Origin: Clavelina lepadiformis
Taxonomy: Eukaryota > Chordata > Ascidiacea > Aplousobranchia > Clavelinidae
NCBI RefSeq assembly: GCF_947623445.1
Contig: NC_135247.1
Coordinates: forward strand, 14,758,501-14,822,500
Length of the DNA stretch: 64,000 nucleotides
Direction of reading: 5' to 3'
Shown here: positions 54,801 through 64,000 of the stretch, piece after piece
Position numbering within the stretch: position 1 is the first letter of the stretch
How the letters are laid out: the number at the start of each line of letters is the position of its first letter
Notes under the pieces: generated by a model
Told to the model about the DNA's origin: nothing
The model's input: the letters and a program-made list of their open reading frames with translations, nothing else
Database searches by the model: none
Translations under genes and position numbers: made by a program

Positions 54801-57089
54801 GGGCTACAGTAAACAAACTTGAGAACCCTTTATATATGTGAAAGCTGAAGATTTGAGAAATTAAAAATACAAACAAAAAAGCATTTGTTGGATTGCTGTA
54901 CAAAAATGAAGTGCTCATTTAAACTCTCAAGGCAAAATATTATAGAAATTTGGGATCTTTGACGGTATTGCCTATTGAAAGTGACTTGTCCATAATGTAG
55001 CAACAGTAAAGTAACAAAATAACGGGTCTGAAACTGGACATCATGATACACAATGAGGTTATTTTACATTAACAAGGTCCGATCGTACAAGGTACAGATC
55101 ATAAACAATTATGTTACGGTGTATCCATAGCAGATTAAAATTTGCAATGTAATCATGCTGGAAGAGGGTTCAGGGATATGAGGACTTAGGTGAATCATTC
55201 AGCTCATAGCTAGCAAAAACAGTTGTAAGTTAGGTGAAAAGACGGATTAGGCAAATACCAGTTGCATAACCCTTGACAGTAATCTCTTCATGTAAAAAGC
55301 AACGCTGTAGCCCATGGACAAATTCCTTAAAGATTTGATTCCGACTGATGTTTCTGCAACAAAGCGACCAATAAAACCTTACAACTTTTTTCATTGTAGT
55401 AACAACGTTTGGATAAAAATATTATGGAAATAAGTGTTTTGGGGTAAGCATTTATAATAATAGGTATATTAAGTGTGTACAGTTTGCAATCTACTGATGG
55501 AAAATTAACAAGTATATTCATACATAAAATACTTACAGTTTCAAAAAGTTAGCCAATGGCAAAATCTGCGATTTGTGAAGAACACATAAAACATCAACAG
55601 AGAGGCAATGCTAAAAAAATTTCATGTGAGCTTCAGTTGAGTCACTTTAGTTTCTTTACAGTAATAAACGTTGATGAGAAAAACAATACAAAAGTGAACA
55701 AGGCAAATAAGGAAAGCTACGTAAATAAGTTTACATATGGCCTATGGGTATTTTCACACGCTGGTCATAGTAGTTAAGCATACCTCAAAGTGTATCGCGG
55801 CTTCTTGGACACTTTTTGAAAGATCTTTGTACTTTGGAGACTTACGGATTAGGGTATAAATGTAGTTCTGATACACATAAAAAGATCATAAACATCCAAC
55901 GATAAAGAATAACAGAGGTTTGGCAACTGGCATATTAGATGCATAAAGTCTGATATCTTAATCATAAAACATGAAAAGAATAAAAATAGCTACTTAAAAG
56001 AAAATCTATTCGGTAAAATTTTACAAAAGTATCACCAATTTGGTATTCTCTAAACAGGAAAAATAGAAACCCGATGTCAGGTGACAAAGTTGATTGACAA
56101 ATATATTTATAAAAGATTGCTCCATTTTAATTCCAGTCAGATCAGAATACAGGTTTGTGTAATCATCTATAGCTAAGTCTGAAAAAATCAATTCAATAAA
56201 TAATTTTTCAAACTTTTGTTATAATTCTCAGGTAGGTTTCAGCAATAGAGACTAGTTTTAGGATGAATGACAAGGCCAAGAAGTGGAAAATGTTACCCCT
56301 ACCGGTTCCGGCATTCTCTTTTGTGCTTTCTTGGCACAACTCTTTATCCCCGATAACCTGTAAAATTTAAGCAGATCTATGATACCATATCTAATGAAAA
56401 TGTTTGCACAAATTAATCTTTGCACAAAGATTTTTCATAACACATGATATCTATAGTTACCAAACTAGTCTGAGTGCATTTCCCAACAGATGTACCATGT
56501 AATAATTTAAAGTTTTTTGGCCGTCATAGGGAATCTTTTTTGGCCATTTGGTGTAAATTCATACAAAACACAATAAAATCAAAACGGCAAAATCCGTGGT
56601 TGGAAGCATACGCTAATCCTCTTTTTACAAGAAAACTCGTGTTTGGCAGTCAACATGTTAACCCACCTTGCAGTAGAAATACAATTTAGACCAATTGTTA
56701 TTTATCAAAATTCATCCTTATAAGTTACCAAACACAGTTTTAGTTACATGTAACACAATAGATGATAGTTTATACACCTTAAGTCTCTTTTACTTTTGCA
56801 TTTCCATATCAGGATCGAGTGTTGAAGAATTATTAAGTCATAATTTCTTTTCTATTACCCCATAACTCCTTCCCATTCAAGCATTCAAGTCAAAGTGCAA
56901 GAGTAGAAACCCCATCCCAAATGTAAATAATTGCATGCAACAATGACAAGCACTGTAATAACAGAATAGACATATAAATACCTGAAGTTCTTCAACCAAT
57001 TGTTCAAGGTTAACATTTTGATCAATAATCATCAGCAGATCCTTCTGTAACTGATTAACTGCAAGAGGTTGAAAGCTTGAAGTTGACAT
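45889..57089 (-). CDS. FANCA: Fanconi anaemia group A protein orthologue
   Basis: A gene of 25 or more small exons from MSTSSFQPLAVNQLQKDLL (57089) to a stop at 45889. FANCA is a large helical-repeat subunit of the nuclear Fanconi core complex that ubiquitinates FANCD2-FANCI at DNA crosslinks. The best segment is YSNWFQKYFGSG, FIKFLTSIVPCEPHLYLK and AKPPYVP then EYTTLAKTRLADLK, which aligns with human FANCA WFKASFG..FLSELVPFESPRYLQ..HPPLVP..YISLAKTRLADLK. Next come IFHKSHYVETFLPALLQ and LDKIPKQLHEKYLTEC, matching the same order in human. Exons I could place include 57089-56982, 56358-56302, 55867-55784, 51969-51837, 51731-51621, 51397-51081, 50992-50932, 50813-50764, about 50641-50564, 50430-50324 and 50010-49939, a large one near 49350-49020, and two final exons near 46153-46060 and 45966-45889. 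Some N-terminal exons (53.8-55.7 kb) are probably missed, since fewer residues precede the core than in vertebrates. Confidence 0.87.
46214..46394. mobile_element. Short hAT-like MITE in a 3' intron of FANCA
   Basis: The left end 'cagtgcttcccgattcg' and the reverse complement of the right end 'cagtgcttcctaatttg' form inverted repeats over about 17 bases, 181 bases apart. No clear 8-bp duplication remains outside, so it is older or the true ends lie a few bases away. Confidence 0.7.
53701..55783 (-). other. FANCA intronic interval, probably with unplaced exons
   Basis: Between the exon ending near LSKSVQEAAIHFE (55784) and the one starting ELFCFLIEIGYKED (about 53692) I could not place exons. 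It contains the 482-bp hAT-like element. Missing N-terminal FANCA sequence may lie here. Confidence 0.4.
54065..54562. mobile_element. hAT-like element (482 bp) in a FANCA intron
   Basis: Element 54073-54554. The left end is 'cagggtggtccaagactg' and the reverse complement of the right end is 'caggattggccaaaccctg'. Flanks are 'aactaggt' (54065-54072) and 'acctaggt' (54555-54562), seven of eight identical. The interior has 'gggccacatt', 'gcgggccgcaaatgggg' and 'gtgggccacacaaaatttgt', text typical of non-autonomous hAT repeats in many animals. No open frame of note. Confidence 0.85.
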
Positions 57090-57463
57090 TTCAAATCATA
57101 ATCAACAATTTTATAAATGTTTCAAGAATCTACACCATTCAGCTTGAACAGTTTAAACAGAAGCCTAATTAATAATTTTTAAACTTAAAAGTGACTAAAC
57201 AATCATCAAAATATTGTCAACAATGTCAGAAAACTAAAACATACAGTACACTAATTATAGTATAGCACAGCAGTATTTTATTATTGTGATATAATGTTAC
57301 AATGCAAACAGAACAACAGAAAGTTTAAAACATAAAACTTGTCCTGTCTTACGAGGAAGTGCAAAAGTCAAACCAAACCTTTTTCAAAATTGGCGTAGCT
57401 TTGCTTTACATTCAGCATATAGAGTAGACCTACAGTAAGCTTAGACATATGTCACACGGTCCA

Positions 57464-58799
57464 CTAAATACAAGGGAGTCGAACTGCAGTGGAAAACGGT
57501 TCAACTCTGGTTCAGGTTTTACAAAATTTTATTTTACCGGTTCTACTCCGGTTCAGGTTTGCATCGAGTGCACACATTCGTTCTTCTCCTGGTGTAGGTT
57601 GAGCAAGCTTGCTAATATACAGTTCGCTCCTGGTTCGGATGACATTATCCAGGTAATCATTTTTTTTTAATTTCTTCAACTACACTGCCCAAGTAGCAAT
57701 TCGTTAGCTCAACGAATTTCATTATGAGTGGGTAAAGGTTTTAAACGTTTTAAAGTAAGCAAAAGAAACAGGCTTTCTATAACTATTGGATGAAATTATT
57801 GTACTGAAGAAGGCATAGTTACAACTGAGAAAGATTTGTAGCGGCCTGGGTGGTATTTTTAATACCATTGCATCATTTCTGGGGAAAGTGTTTTCTAGTT
57901 ATTGATTGAAGTTTATGAACTTGTTTTCTGATAAACATTTCAACTTTCGTTATTCGTCGTGATATTTGGAAACTTGCTCTGAATAACTTTGTGTGAACAC
58001 TGCTTTTAGTACGTTCCTAGGTTGTTTTCCAGCATCTGTGCTGATAAGAAGTCTTTACTGGAAATGCCCGCTTCTTAACTTTAACACTGATTATTATATA
58101 TTATCTATGTCTCAATGTGTAAGCTTTAGCTAGATGTATCTCACATTGTCAACACATTGTTTTCCTCGCTGCACATGTTATGAAATGCTGCGTTTTTCTT
58201 GTCGAACATTTTCACTCCCATCGCTTTAACATTATATTAGCTCGCATTTCTACCAGCGAGCGGAGATCGAGATTTAGTCGAGTGAATCACCAAGAAAAAA
58301 AGCGTGAACTGCGTGAATCAGCGAAATCAACAGACGAGCTGTCTGAGCTAGTCATGGTGATTGCAACTCATGTATTAGATATCTTATAAGCAGTAGTATT
58401 ACTAATGTTCTTGGATATGCATAATATTGAGGAAGTGTACAGCATCTACAATAAAAACCTTTTTCTTGTAAACTATTTCTGTTGAAATATTAAAATCTTT
58501 CGGCTGACAAAAGGTATTAGTATTCTAACCGCACGCAACAATAGAGTCAGATAATTCAACAGGTAAATTAAATTAAGATACTCATAAGAGTCATAACATA
58601 AGTTAAGATAAGGAAAGTGCTCTGCAGGTTCGATTCCGATTCAAATTTTTTTTTCGTGGTCTTCAATGGTTCAGGTTCGGTTTAGGTTCAGACAAATTTA
58701 ATATATTGGATTCTAGTTCCGGTTTGGTTTTCATAAAAAATCCGCTCAAACAGGTTTAAAGGTTCAGGTTCAGATTCGGTTCGACACCCTGCTAAATAC
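57464..58799. mobile_element. Non-autonomous hAT-like element, 1,320 bp, with perfect 8-bp duplication
   Basis: Element 57472-58791. The left end is 'aagggagtcgaactgcagtg' and the reverse complement of the right end is 'cagggtgtcgaaccgaatct', matching at 12 of the first 15 positions. Identical 8-mers 'ctaaatac' flank it (57464-57471 and 58792-58799). Subterminal regions are rich in 'ggttcaggttt' and 'ggttcggttt' words at both ends, which is common for transposase-binding repeats. The interior has no open frame resembling a transposase. A partial reverse copy lies at 430-800. Confidence 0.88.
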
Positions 58800-59682
58800 T
58801 GTATATTGCTGCAGCCTTCATTTGGTTGTGCCATCATTGCCATCTGTTTCGATGGCGGGGAATTCTCAAAATGAATAACGTCATGGAAATCTAAATCAGG
58901 AATTAAAGCGCATAATATCATAATATTAAAACGCATAATACATAAAATATCTGTGCAGAGTTAAACAAATTGGACTTTTTAATAAGGGAAGTCCACAACG
59001 AAAATGATTAAACGGGAAATTAAAAACTACATACTGTATTTCTAAACAATAAAGGGCCAAGCTGTGTAATTCTAAATCGGGTTTGACCAAATTGGACACT
59101 CCAAAACCGGAAGTTTTAAAAAGAATGGTGATATGGTATCAGAATCTTTATCGTCAAACTGAGAAAAGTGTTGGTGGCTGAAGTCAACATACAAACGATT
59201 AAACCCAAGACAATTAAACCAACGGGTAACTTAGCCCAAAGGAAATTTAACCCATGGACGATGGTTGGGTCATCTTGACCTGGTTTAGTTGTCCTGATTT
59301 GAATCGTCATGTGTTATCAAGCTTGTCTTTGTGCAAGGTCCGATACACACCCATATCTTTTTATTTTGGTATAAAGTTGTAGAAATTACGACTTATACGT
59401 GGCACGAACGCCAGAGACAAAACAGCAAAAAACATATTTTGCCGGTTTTGTGTTCGTCTATTTTTATGAGGCGATTCCTGAGAGTTTCTCCAATATAGCC
59501 AATTCTGCGCCACACAAACCGCTGAGACGTTATACCACACCTGTACGATGAAAGGCTTCAAAGTTTTGTACGTGAATAAATCGTCAAAAGCCTGTTAACA
59601 GTTTTGTGTGTGAAAATATTAATAAATATCTATAAATATTTTGGGTATTTCATCTTGCATAGTATCGCTCGAATTTGAAATT

Positions 59683-59820
59683 GTTCATCAGAACCACTGA
59701 ATAGGAGCAAAGTTCGTTCGTGTTTTGCTCAAGGGCATGACAACGGTAGCGCCGCTGAGTATCTATAGGCCGAATCCATTGCGAGCCTGGAGCTCAGAGC
59801 GCTCCACCATCGAGCCAACA
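59683..59820 (-). mobile_element. tRNA-derived SINE remnant
   Basis: The minus strand starts 'ggctcgatggtggagcgctc' (tRNA-like with an A box), continues 'tgagctccaggctcgcaatg' and a decayed B box ('ggattcggcc'). It then enters 'ggcgctaccgttgtcatgcc' and 'cttgagcaaaacacg', close to the 'gcccttgagcaaggcact' text common in invertebrate tRNA-SINEs. It is diverged and probably inactive. It is not an intact tRNA gene, because the 3' acceptor half cannot pair. Confidence 0.75.
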
Positions 59821-60846
59821 ATAGAACAAATACAAGAAGATAAGAACGTGTCAGAAAAGAAAATATCTTGGGTTTAACAAACTAAAAACCGATAACATGT
59901 GAAGAACTAAGCCGATACTATAGTTTTTTAGGTCATAGAAGAAGGTAGACGTTTTTGTGTAAACAAAAGACCATTTCGCAGTTTAAAGTTCAGACGGATT
60001 AGATCACATGTCTTTTGTTTGAGTTTTGAATGTATGGTAGGCCTATACAGGGGCGTTCGCTTCATCAATAAATCGTATCGTGTTATTTTTGTTTTCATTG
60101 CTTGTGGGAGAGCGAAGAAGAAAATGCTATAACCATTACAGCGAAAATAGGAGATAAGTTTTTCCGAGCAACCAAAAATGAACTACATTTAGTTAGAGAT
60201 AGTACAAGAATAGCATATACTAGTCTGAACTAGCTAGCTAACTAGTTTCAGCCATGCACTTTTGTTTTACGTTTTGCCTTTGTGGTTGTTGACAAGTACA
60301 ACGATCTTAACTTAAGCACATATTCTATACACTACCTTAGGCCGATGCTCACAAAACTGCAAAGTGTAACAAATACTTCAAGTGCCGCATGAGATAACGA
60401 AAATTAGGCCTACATTGAGTAAATTAAACGCCGGACATCGTTATGTCAAAAAAGTAATTTGAAGAATATACAGTAGGTTTAATCAAAAAACTGTTTCAGT
60501 TAATAATATATAGTTCTCCGAATGGTCCAAACGCCTTACTCATAACGTTGCAAACGTCTCGTATAAAATTATTGTTTGCTTGTGGGATTAGTGGACAGTC
60601 AATTGGCGCCTTAATTTAATTAGTCAGTGACCCTAAATAAATTTCTGTATATTGACTTTTAATAAAAGTTTGGAACAGAATAGATTCACTTTCAAAATGC
60701 GGCAAACGATCATTATCACGGTCTTTACAACTGCATGCTTATGTAACCAGCCACATTTATTTTTCATAAAGTTTTGCTTTCGTTCGTAGGGCTTCCTTAT
60801 CTTTACTTAATTTTAAGTGTATAATATTGACAAGCTGAGTAGATTA

Positions 60847-61674
60847 ATGGCAACTGAAGGTGAAAGATATGTGTGCAAACTCTCTACAGAGCTGCTGGAA
60901 AAGGCCGTAAAAGAGTTGAACGAACCGAGGGATAACACTGAAAGGCTGAAGGCAATCGATAGATTGAAGAAAAGTTATAACAGTGACAAGTACGGCCCGT
61001 TCAAAAGAATGGACGACCTCTTCTTTTTGCGTTTCCTTCGTGCTCGAAAATTCGACCACAATAAGGCGTTAAAGGTCCTTCATAAATATCATGGCATCCG
61101 AAGAAAATTTCCAGAAGTTTTCGATCTCGTTGACAATCCTTCCCAATTGGAAGAAGTCATGGAAAGTGGCATCATGTACGTATCAGAAGAGAGGACAAAA
61201 TCCGGAGCGTATGTGACCGTATATCGTCCAGAGCCGCATACCAAGCATACCAGCCAGTACATGGTCTACGCTTATGGACAAGTCTGTACAGAATATCTTT
61301 TGGAAAAGGAAGAATACCAGATATGCGGCAACGTGCTGATAGATGACTTTGAGCATTTCGACACAAATAGTGTTAAGGCAATACCGGTTAAGCATATTAA
61401 GAAGATCACTAACCTCCTGCAGGAAGCAACTCCTGCTCGGCTGCAGTCAATACATCTTTTCAATGAGGGTACTGCTTTTGATCTGCTGTTTACTCTTGCG
61501 AAACCTTTCATGAAGAGACGCCTAACAAAGCATCTGAAACTACACGGAAAGAAGTACAGCGAAATTTACGACGAGGTCAGCCCAACCATACTCCCCCCTT
61601 GCATGGGGGGTAGCGGTTCGGATCCAGTAACCGCATCCAAGGCTTGGGTATCAAGATTACGAGTAGTTTCGTAA
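60847..61674 (+). CDS. CRAL-TRIO (SEC14-like) lipid-binding protein, intronless
   Basis: A single uninterrupted frame of 275 residues starting at the ATG of MATEGERYVCKLS, with no upstream in-frame ATG. Family members (alpha-tocopherol transfer protein, CRALBP, clavesins) carry hydrophobic ligands such as tocopherol, retinal or phosphoinositides. The CRAL-TRIO N-terminal helix bundle is marked by LSTELLEKAVKELNE and DDLFFLRFLRARKFDHNKAL. The lipid-binding domain follows (VYRPEP, GNVLIDDFEHFDTNSVKAI, IHLFNEGTAFDLLFTLAKPF, LHGKKYSEIYDEVSPTILPP, MGG). The C-terminal basic KPFMKRRLTKHLKLHGK is typical. A pyrimidine-poor acceptor-like 'tttcgttcgtag' at about 60778-60789 hints at a 5' UTR intron. 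Absence of coding introns suggests retroposition or intron loss. Which subfamily it belongs to cannot be settled by eye. Confidence 0.93.
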   Translation: MATEGERYVCKLSTELLEKAVKELNEPRDNTERLKAIDRLKKSYNSDKYGPFKRMDDLFFLRFLRARKFDHNKALKVLHKYHGIRRKFPEVFDLVDNPSQLEEVMESGIMYVSEERTKSGAYVTVYRPEPHTKHTSQYMVYAYGQVCTEYLLEKEEYQICGNVLIDDFEHFDTNSVKAIPVKHIKKITNLLQEATPARLQSIHLFNEGTAFDLLFTLAKPFMKRRLTKHLKLHGKKYSEIYDEVSPTILPPCMGGSGSDPVTASKAWVSRLRVVS

Positions 61675-63023
61675 TTACTTTTGCTTGCTAAATGTACACT
61701 TATTTGTTTAGACGTTTTCTTGGCATTTGATGCACAAGCTCATTACTATATGATATACAATAATTTAAAGGGTAAAAATCATTATATGTTATTTTCTGTC
61801 ACAACTCACTATACCTTTCATCTCGATTTTTGTGTCTTATAGACATTTTTTTTCCAAAAACGTGTCTTCAATTCTTTTATTGTGTATACAAAATTGATAA
61901 ACGATTTTCAAATTTTGACATGTCGGTAAATGGTTGCATAAATATGATCCAACAGTCGTGTGGAACGTATAACTTATTAGCCTTACATGCATTGTTATGA
62001 CATTAAAAAAAGTTGCGCCACACGTGCGTATGTACGTCAAGAAAATATTATTACAGCGTGAACGTTACAGCGTCACCTATGAACTATCTTGCCCTGTATA
62101 TAGGTTATGTAGTCTACATTATACGTTAAAATCAACTAAAACAATTTAATAAAACTCGAATGTGTGGAATTAATTAAACTCTTATGCAGCGGTCATGCCC
62201 CGGTGACAGCGCTGCAAACGTTATTGTAGTCATGCAAGCGTTTCACAATTGGTAAAACGAACACTCTCTAAAAAATAATTTGAACAATAACTGTTTCATA
62301 TCAATGAGTATTTGCGTAAAACCTCGCTAACAAAAGCTGGTGGAAAAGGCTGTTGGATAACTTCGTTACCAACATCATTAAAATTTAATTTAATTGTTCA
62401 ATTTGGAAAGAAAATAGAAGGTGTTTATTGTTTATTGATGAGATAGCCTGACAATTATGAGACATCAGACGTTTGTGTACGACTGAACGTGATATGAAAA
62501 GTTCTTTGATATCATTCAAATAATTCTGATTCATATTGTAATAACATTTATATGAGGAAAAGGATTTGCTTTAGCTTGTAACTGGTAATAGGCTATATAC
62601 CGGCTTGAAAGCGAATTATAAATCTCGATCGCATGGTGCAGAAATTGTTTATTATAAAAGCTTGATAAACTCTATGTTCGCTTATGAGGTGACGATATAA
62701 TTGGCTCGTGTATGCAGTATAGGAGATCAGCCGATATATTGTAAGTTGAAAGCAAATCACGTGAAAAACAATTATGACGGCTAAATAGAATAGCGGATAG
62801 ATTAGTAATGTTTGATTTTTAAAATTGAGGAATATTTCAGTTGCATAAACTTTGTTAAAATCATCATTAATTATGCGTAATTTGGTAACCATGTCGATTT
62901 GACAGCTTTGATTACTTTTTCCCAAATACCTAATATTCTACATTAGGTTAATTGCTAAACTTTAATAATATTTATTCATTTTTTTGCAATTAATGGAAAC
63001 TAGGCTATACTTAGCTTCTAGTT
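61675..63023. other. Intergenic region
   Basis: 3' flank of the CRAL-TRIO gene and 5' flank of the integrin alpha gene. A 110-codon minus frame at 62925-62593 is AT-driven and unsupported. Confidence 0.5.
62148..62153 (+). terminator. Possible polyadenylation signal of the CRAL-TRIO gene
   Basis: AATAAA about 475 bases past the stop codon. Closer canonical hexamers were not noticed. Confidence 0.35.
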
Positions 63024-63233
63024 ATGGCAAAGCTCATCAACCGAAAGAGATTTTTTTATCTTATTTGCCTTTTGCTTTCGATAATCACTCTAATCTGTGA
63101 CAACATAACATATGGCTTCAACATTGAGCCATTACCATCAACTTCTATCAACAATCCAAACAACTACAGCGTATGGAACAGTTCTAATTATTTTGGATAC
63201 AGCCTTGCATTACGTCGCTCTGTTAATGGTATC
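63024..63233 (+). CDS. First coding exon of an integrin alpha subunit (partial)
   Basis: ATG at 63024 opens 70 codons ending in phase 0 at a good donor (gtaagg). A basic start and a long hydrophobic run (RFFYLICLLLSIITLIC) form a signal peptide. The mature start FNIEPLPS...SNYFGYSLALRRS matches the integrin alpha N-terminus (FNLD...FFGYSVAL), the first strand of FG-GAP blade 1. Integrin alpha subunits pair with beta subunits as cell-matrix receptors. The remaining exons should lie beyond 64000; I found none in the last 770 bases. Confidence 0.8.
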
Positions 63234-64000
63234 GTAAGGTATAAAGTTTGAATTTTGTTCAAAAATCTATTTACTATACGAGATATTTTACAAGACTGTA
63301 TAATTTATCGCCAAATAACATTTTTTGTGTCAAAGTTTTGATTTAATGAAACTATAAAAAACCTATGAACGATATTGAATGAACGAATAAACGATGTTGC
63401 TTATTTAGATTGCACATTTATCTTATTCATTACTAAAAGATGCTTATTCCTGTCCAATGGTAGCGGTGAAAATAGTTCCAAATCGGACAATATAAAAAGA
63501 TAACATTTGTATTACAATACCGAAAGACACATGCTTAAGCTTGTGAAAGTTCTTGATGATAAATTAAAGTTAACCTTAAGAGTGCTAGGCCTATATATCA
63601 TGCTTTATTTTTGTCTTGTTAATATTTACAACAACTAAAGCAGTTACAGATAATTATATAAAAAAAACATTTATTTTACATGAAACGCTGACAATATAGG
63701 TCTGCAGAGCAAAGTAAGTAAGTTAAATCTCCTTTCTTACATTGGCATAAGATCACACGCCACTTAGATACAAAAGTTGTGGAAAAAAATGCGTTTTGAC
63801 AAATTTAAGAATACAACAAATCGGGCATTAAAGGACCATGTTTTAAACCGCAATGGATATGCAAATATTAAAAATCTTGTAGAAAACGTTAAAATAGGCT
63901 TTGTTACAAACTTGCAAAACCGATTGCAAAAGAAAAGGCAAAAAGCACTGCTTATTAAACAATTAAATCCATCCCTAAAAAAAAAAAAACGTTTGAAAAT
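63234..64000 (+). other. Intron 1 of the integrin alpha gene (start)
   Basis: AT-rich sequence with no recognisable exon; it includes a run of 12 A near 63978-63989. Presumed intron from the donor at 63234. Confidence 0.5.

Larger units (their letters stand above)
57090..60846. other. Intergenic region between FANCA and the CRAL-TRIO gene
   Basis: Divergent-promoter interval holding a 1.3-kb transposon and a SINE remnant. No gene is supported in the rest. Confidence 0.5.

Noticed and set aside
58620-58640. 'ggttcgattcc' B-box-like word, possible tRNA gene
   Set aside because: No matching A box or cloverleaf upstream; it lies inside the GGTTC-rich end of the 1.3-kb transposon.
62593-62925. 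110-codon hydrophobic open frame on the minus strand
   Set aside because: The hydrophobicity follows from AT-rich sequence; no splice context or recognised domain.

Overview
The window looks like nuclear DNA of an invertebrate chordate, most likely an ascidian tunicate. It is AT-rich, with multi-exon genes, mostly short GT-AG introns, many degenerate DNA transposons and recurrent 'taggccta'-type words. The gene set (FANCA, OST-alpha, QPRT, a cytosolic sulfotransferase, a TNF-receptor-like protein, integrin alpha) is metazoan. I cannot name the species. I rebuilt gene models by hand from splice sites and reading-frame phase. No prokaryotic feature, CRISPR array, retrovirus or LTR element was seen.

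Layout from left to right: (1) 0-15 kb, minus strand: two paralogous secreted proteins, each with a short collagen-like stretch, a coiled coil and a contactin-associated-protein/fibrinogen-type C-terminal domain (2.06-3.64 kb and 12.13-14.85 kb). They flank a complete four-exon QPRT gene (7.08-9.11 kb). The second paralog has an apparent one-base insertion in a homopolymer. (2) 15-32 kb: mostly intergenic, with an unidentified small first exon (17.4 kb), a mariner-like fossil (18.4 kb), the ten-exon SLC51A/OST-alpha gene (20.5-23.3 kb), a 216-bp hAT MITE with a perfect 8-bp target-site duplication (25.9 kb) and a LINE tail (30.4 kb). (3) 32.6-38.6 kb, minus: a ten-exon type I membrane protein of 533 residues with a signal peptide, a TNF-receptor-like cysteine-rich domain, one transmembrane helix and a long tail that carries two TRAF-binding-like motifs. 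(4) 41.7-44.4 kb, minus: a seven-exon cytosolic sulfotransferase with several altered active-site positions. (5) 45.9-57.1 kb, minus: a FANCA orthologue of many small exons, with hAT insertions in its introns and one apparent GC-AG intron. (6) 57.4-60 kb: a 1,320-bp non-autonomous hAT-like element with a perfect 8-bp duplication, then a tRNA-derived SINE. (7) 60.8-61.7 kb, plus: an intronless CRAL-TRIO gene. (8) 63.0 kb, plus: the first coding exon of an integrin alpha gene that leaves the window.

The genes do not form one pathway; apart from the collagen-like pair they are unrelated neighbours. The items most worth following are the TNFR-like protein, the collagen/CNTNAP-like tandem pair with its possible conversion tract, the divergent sulfotransferase and the well-delimited hAT elements.
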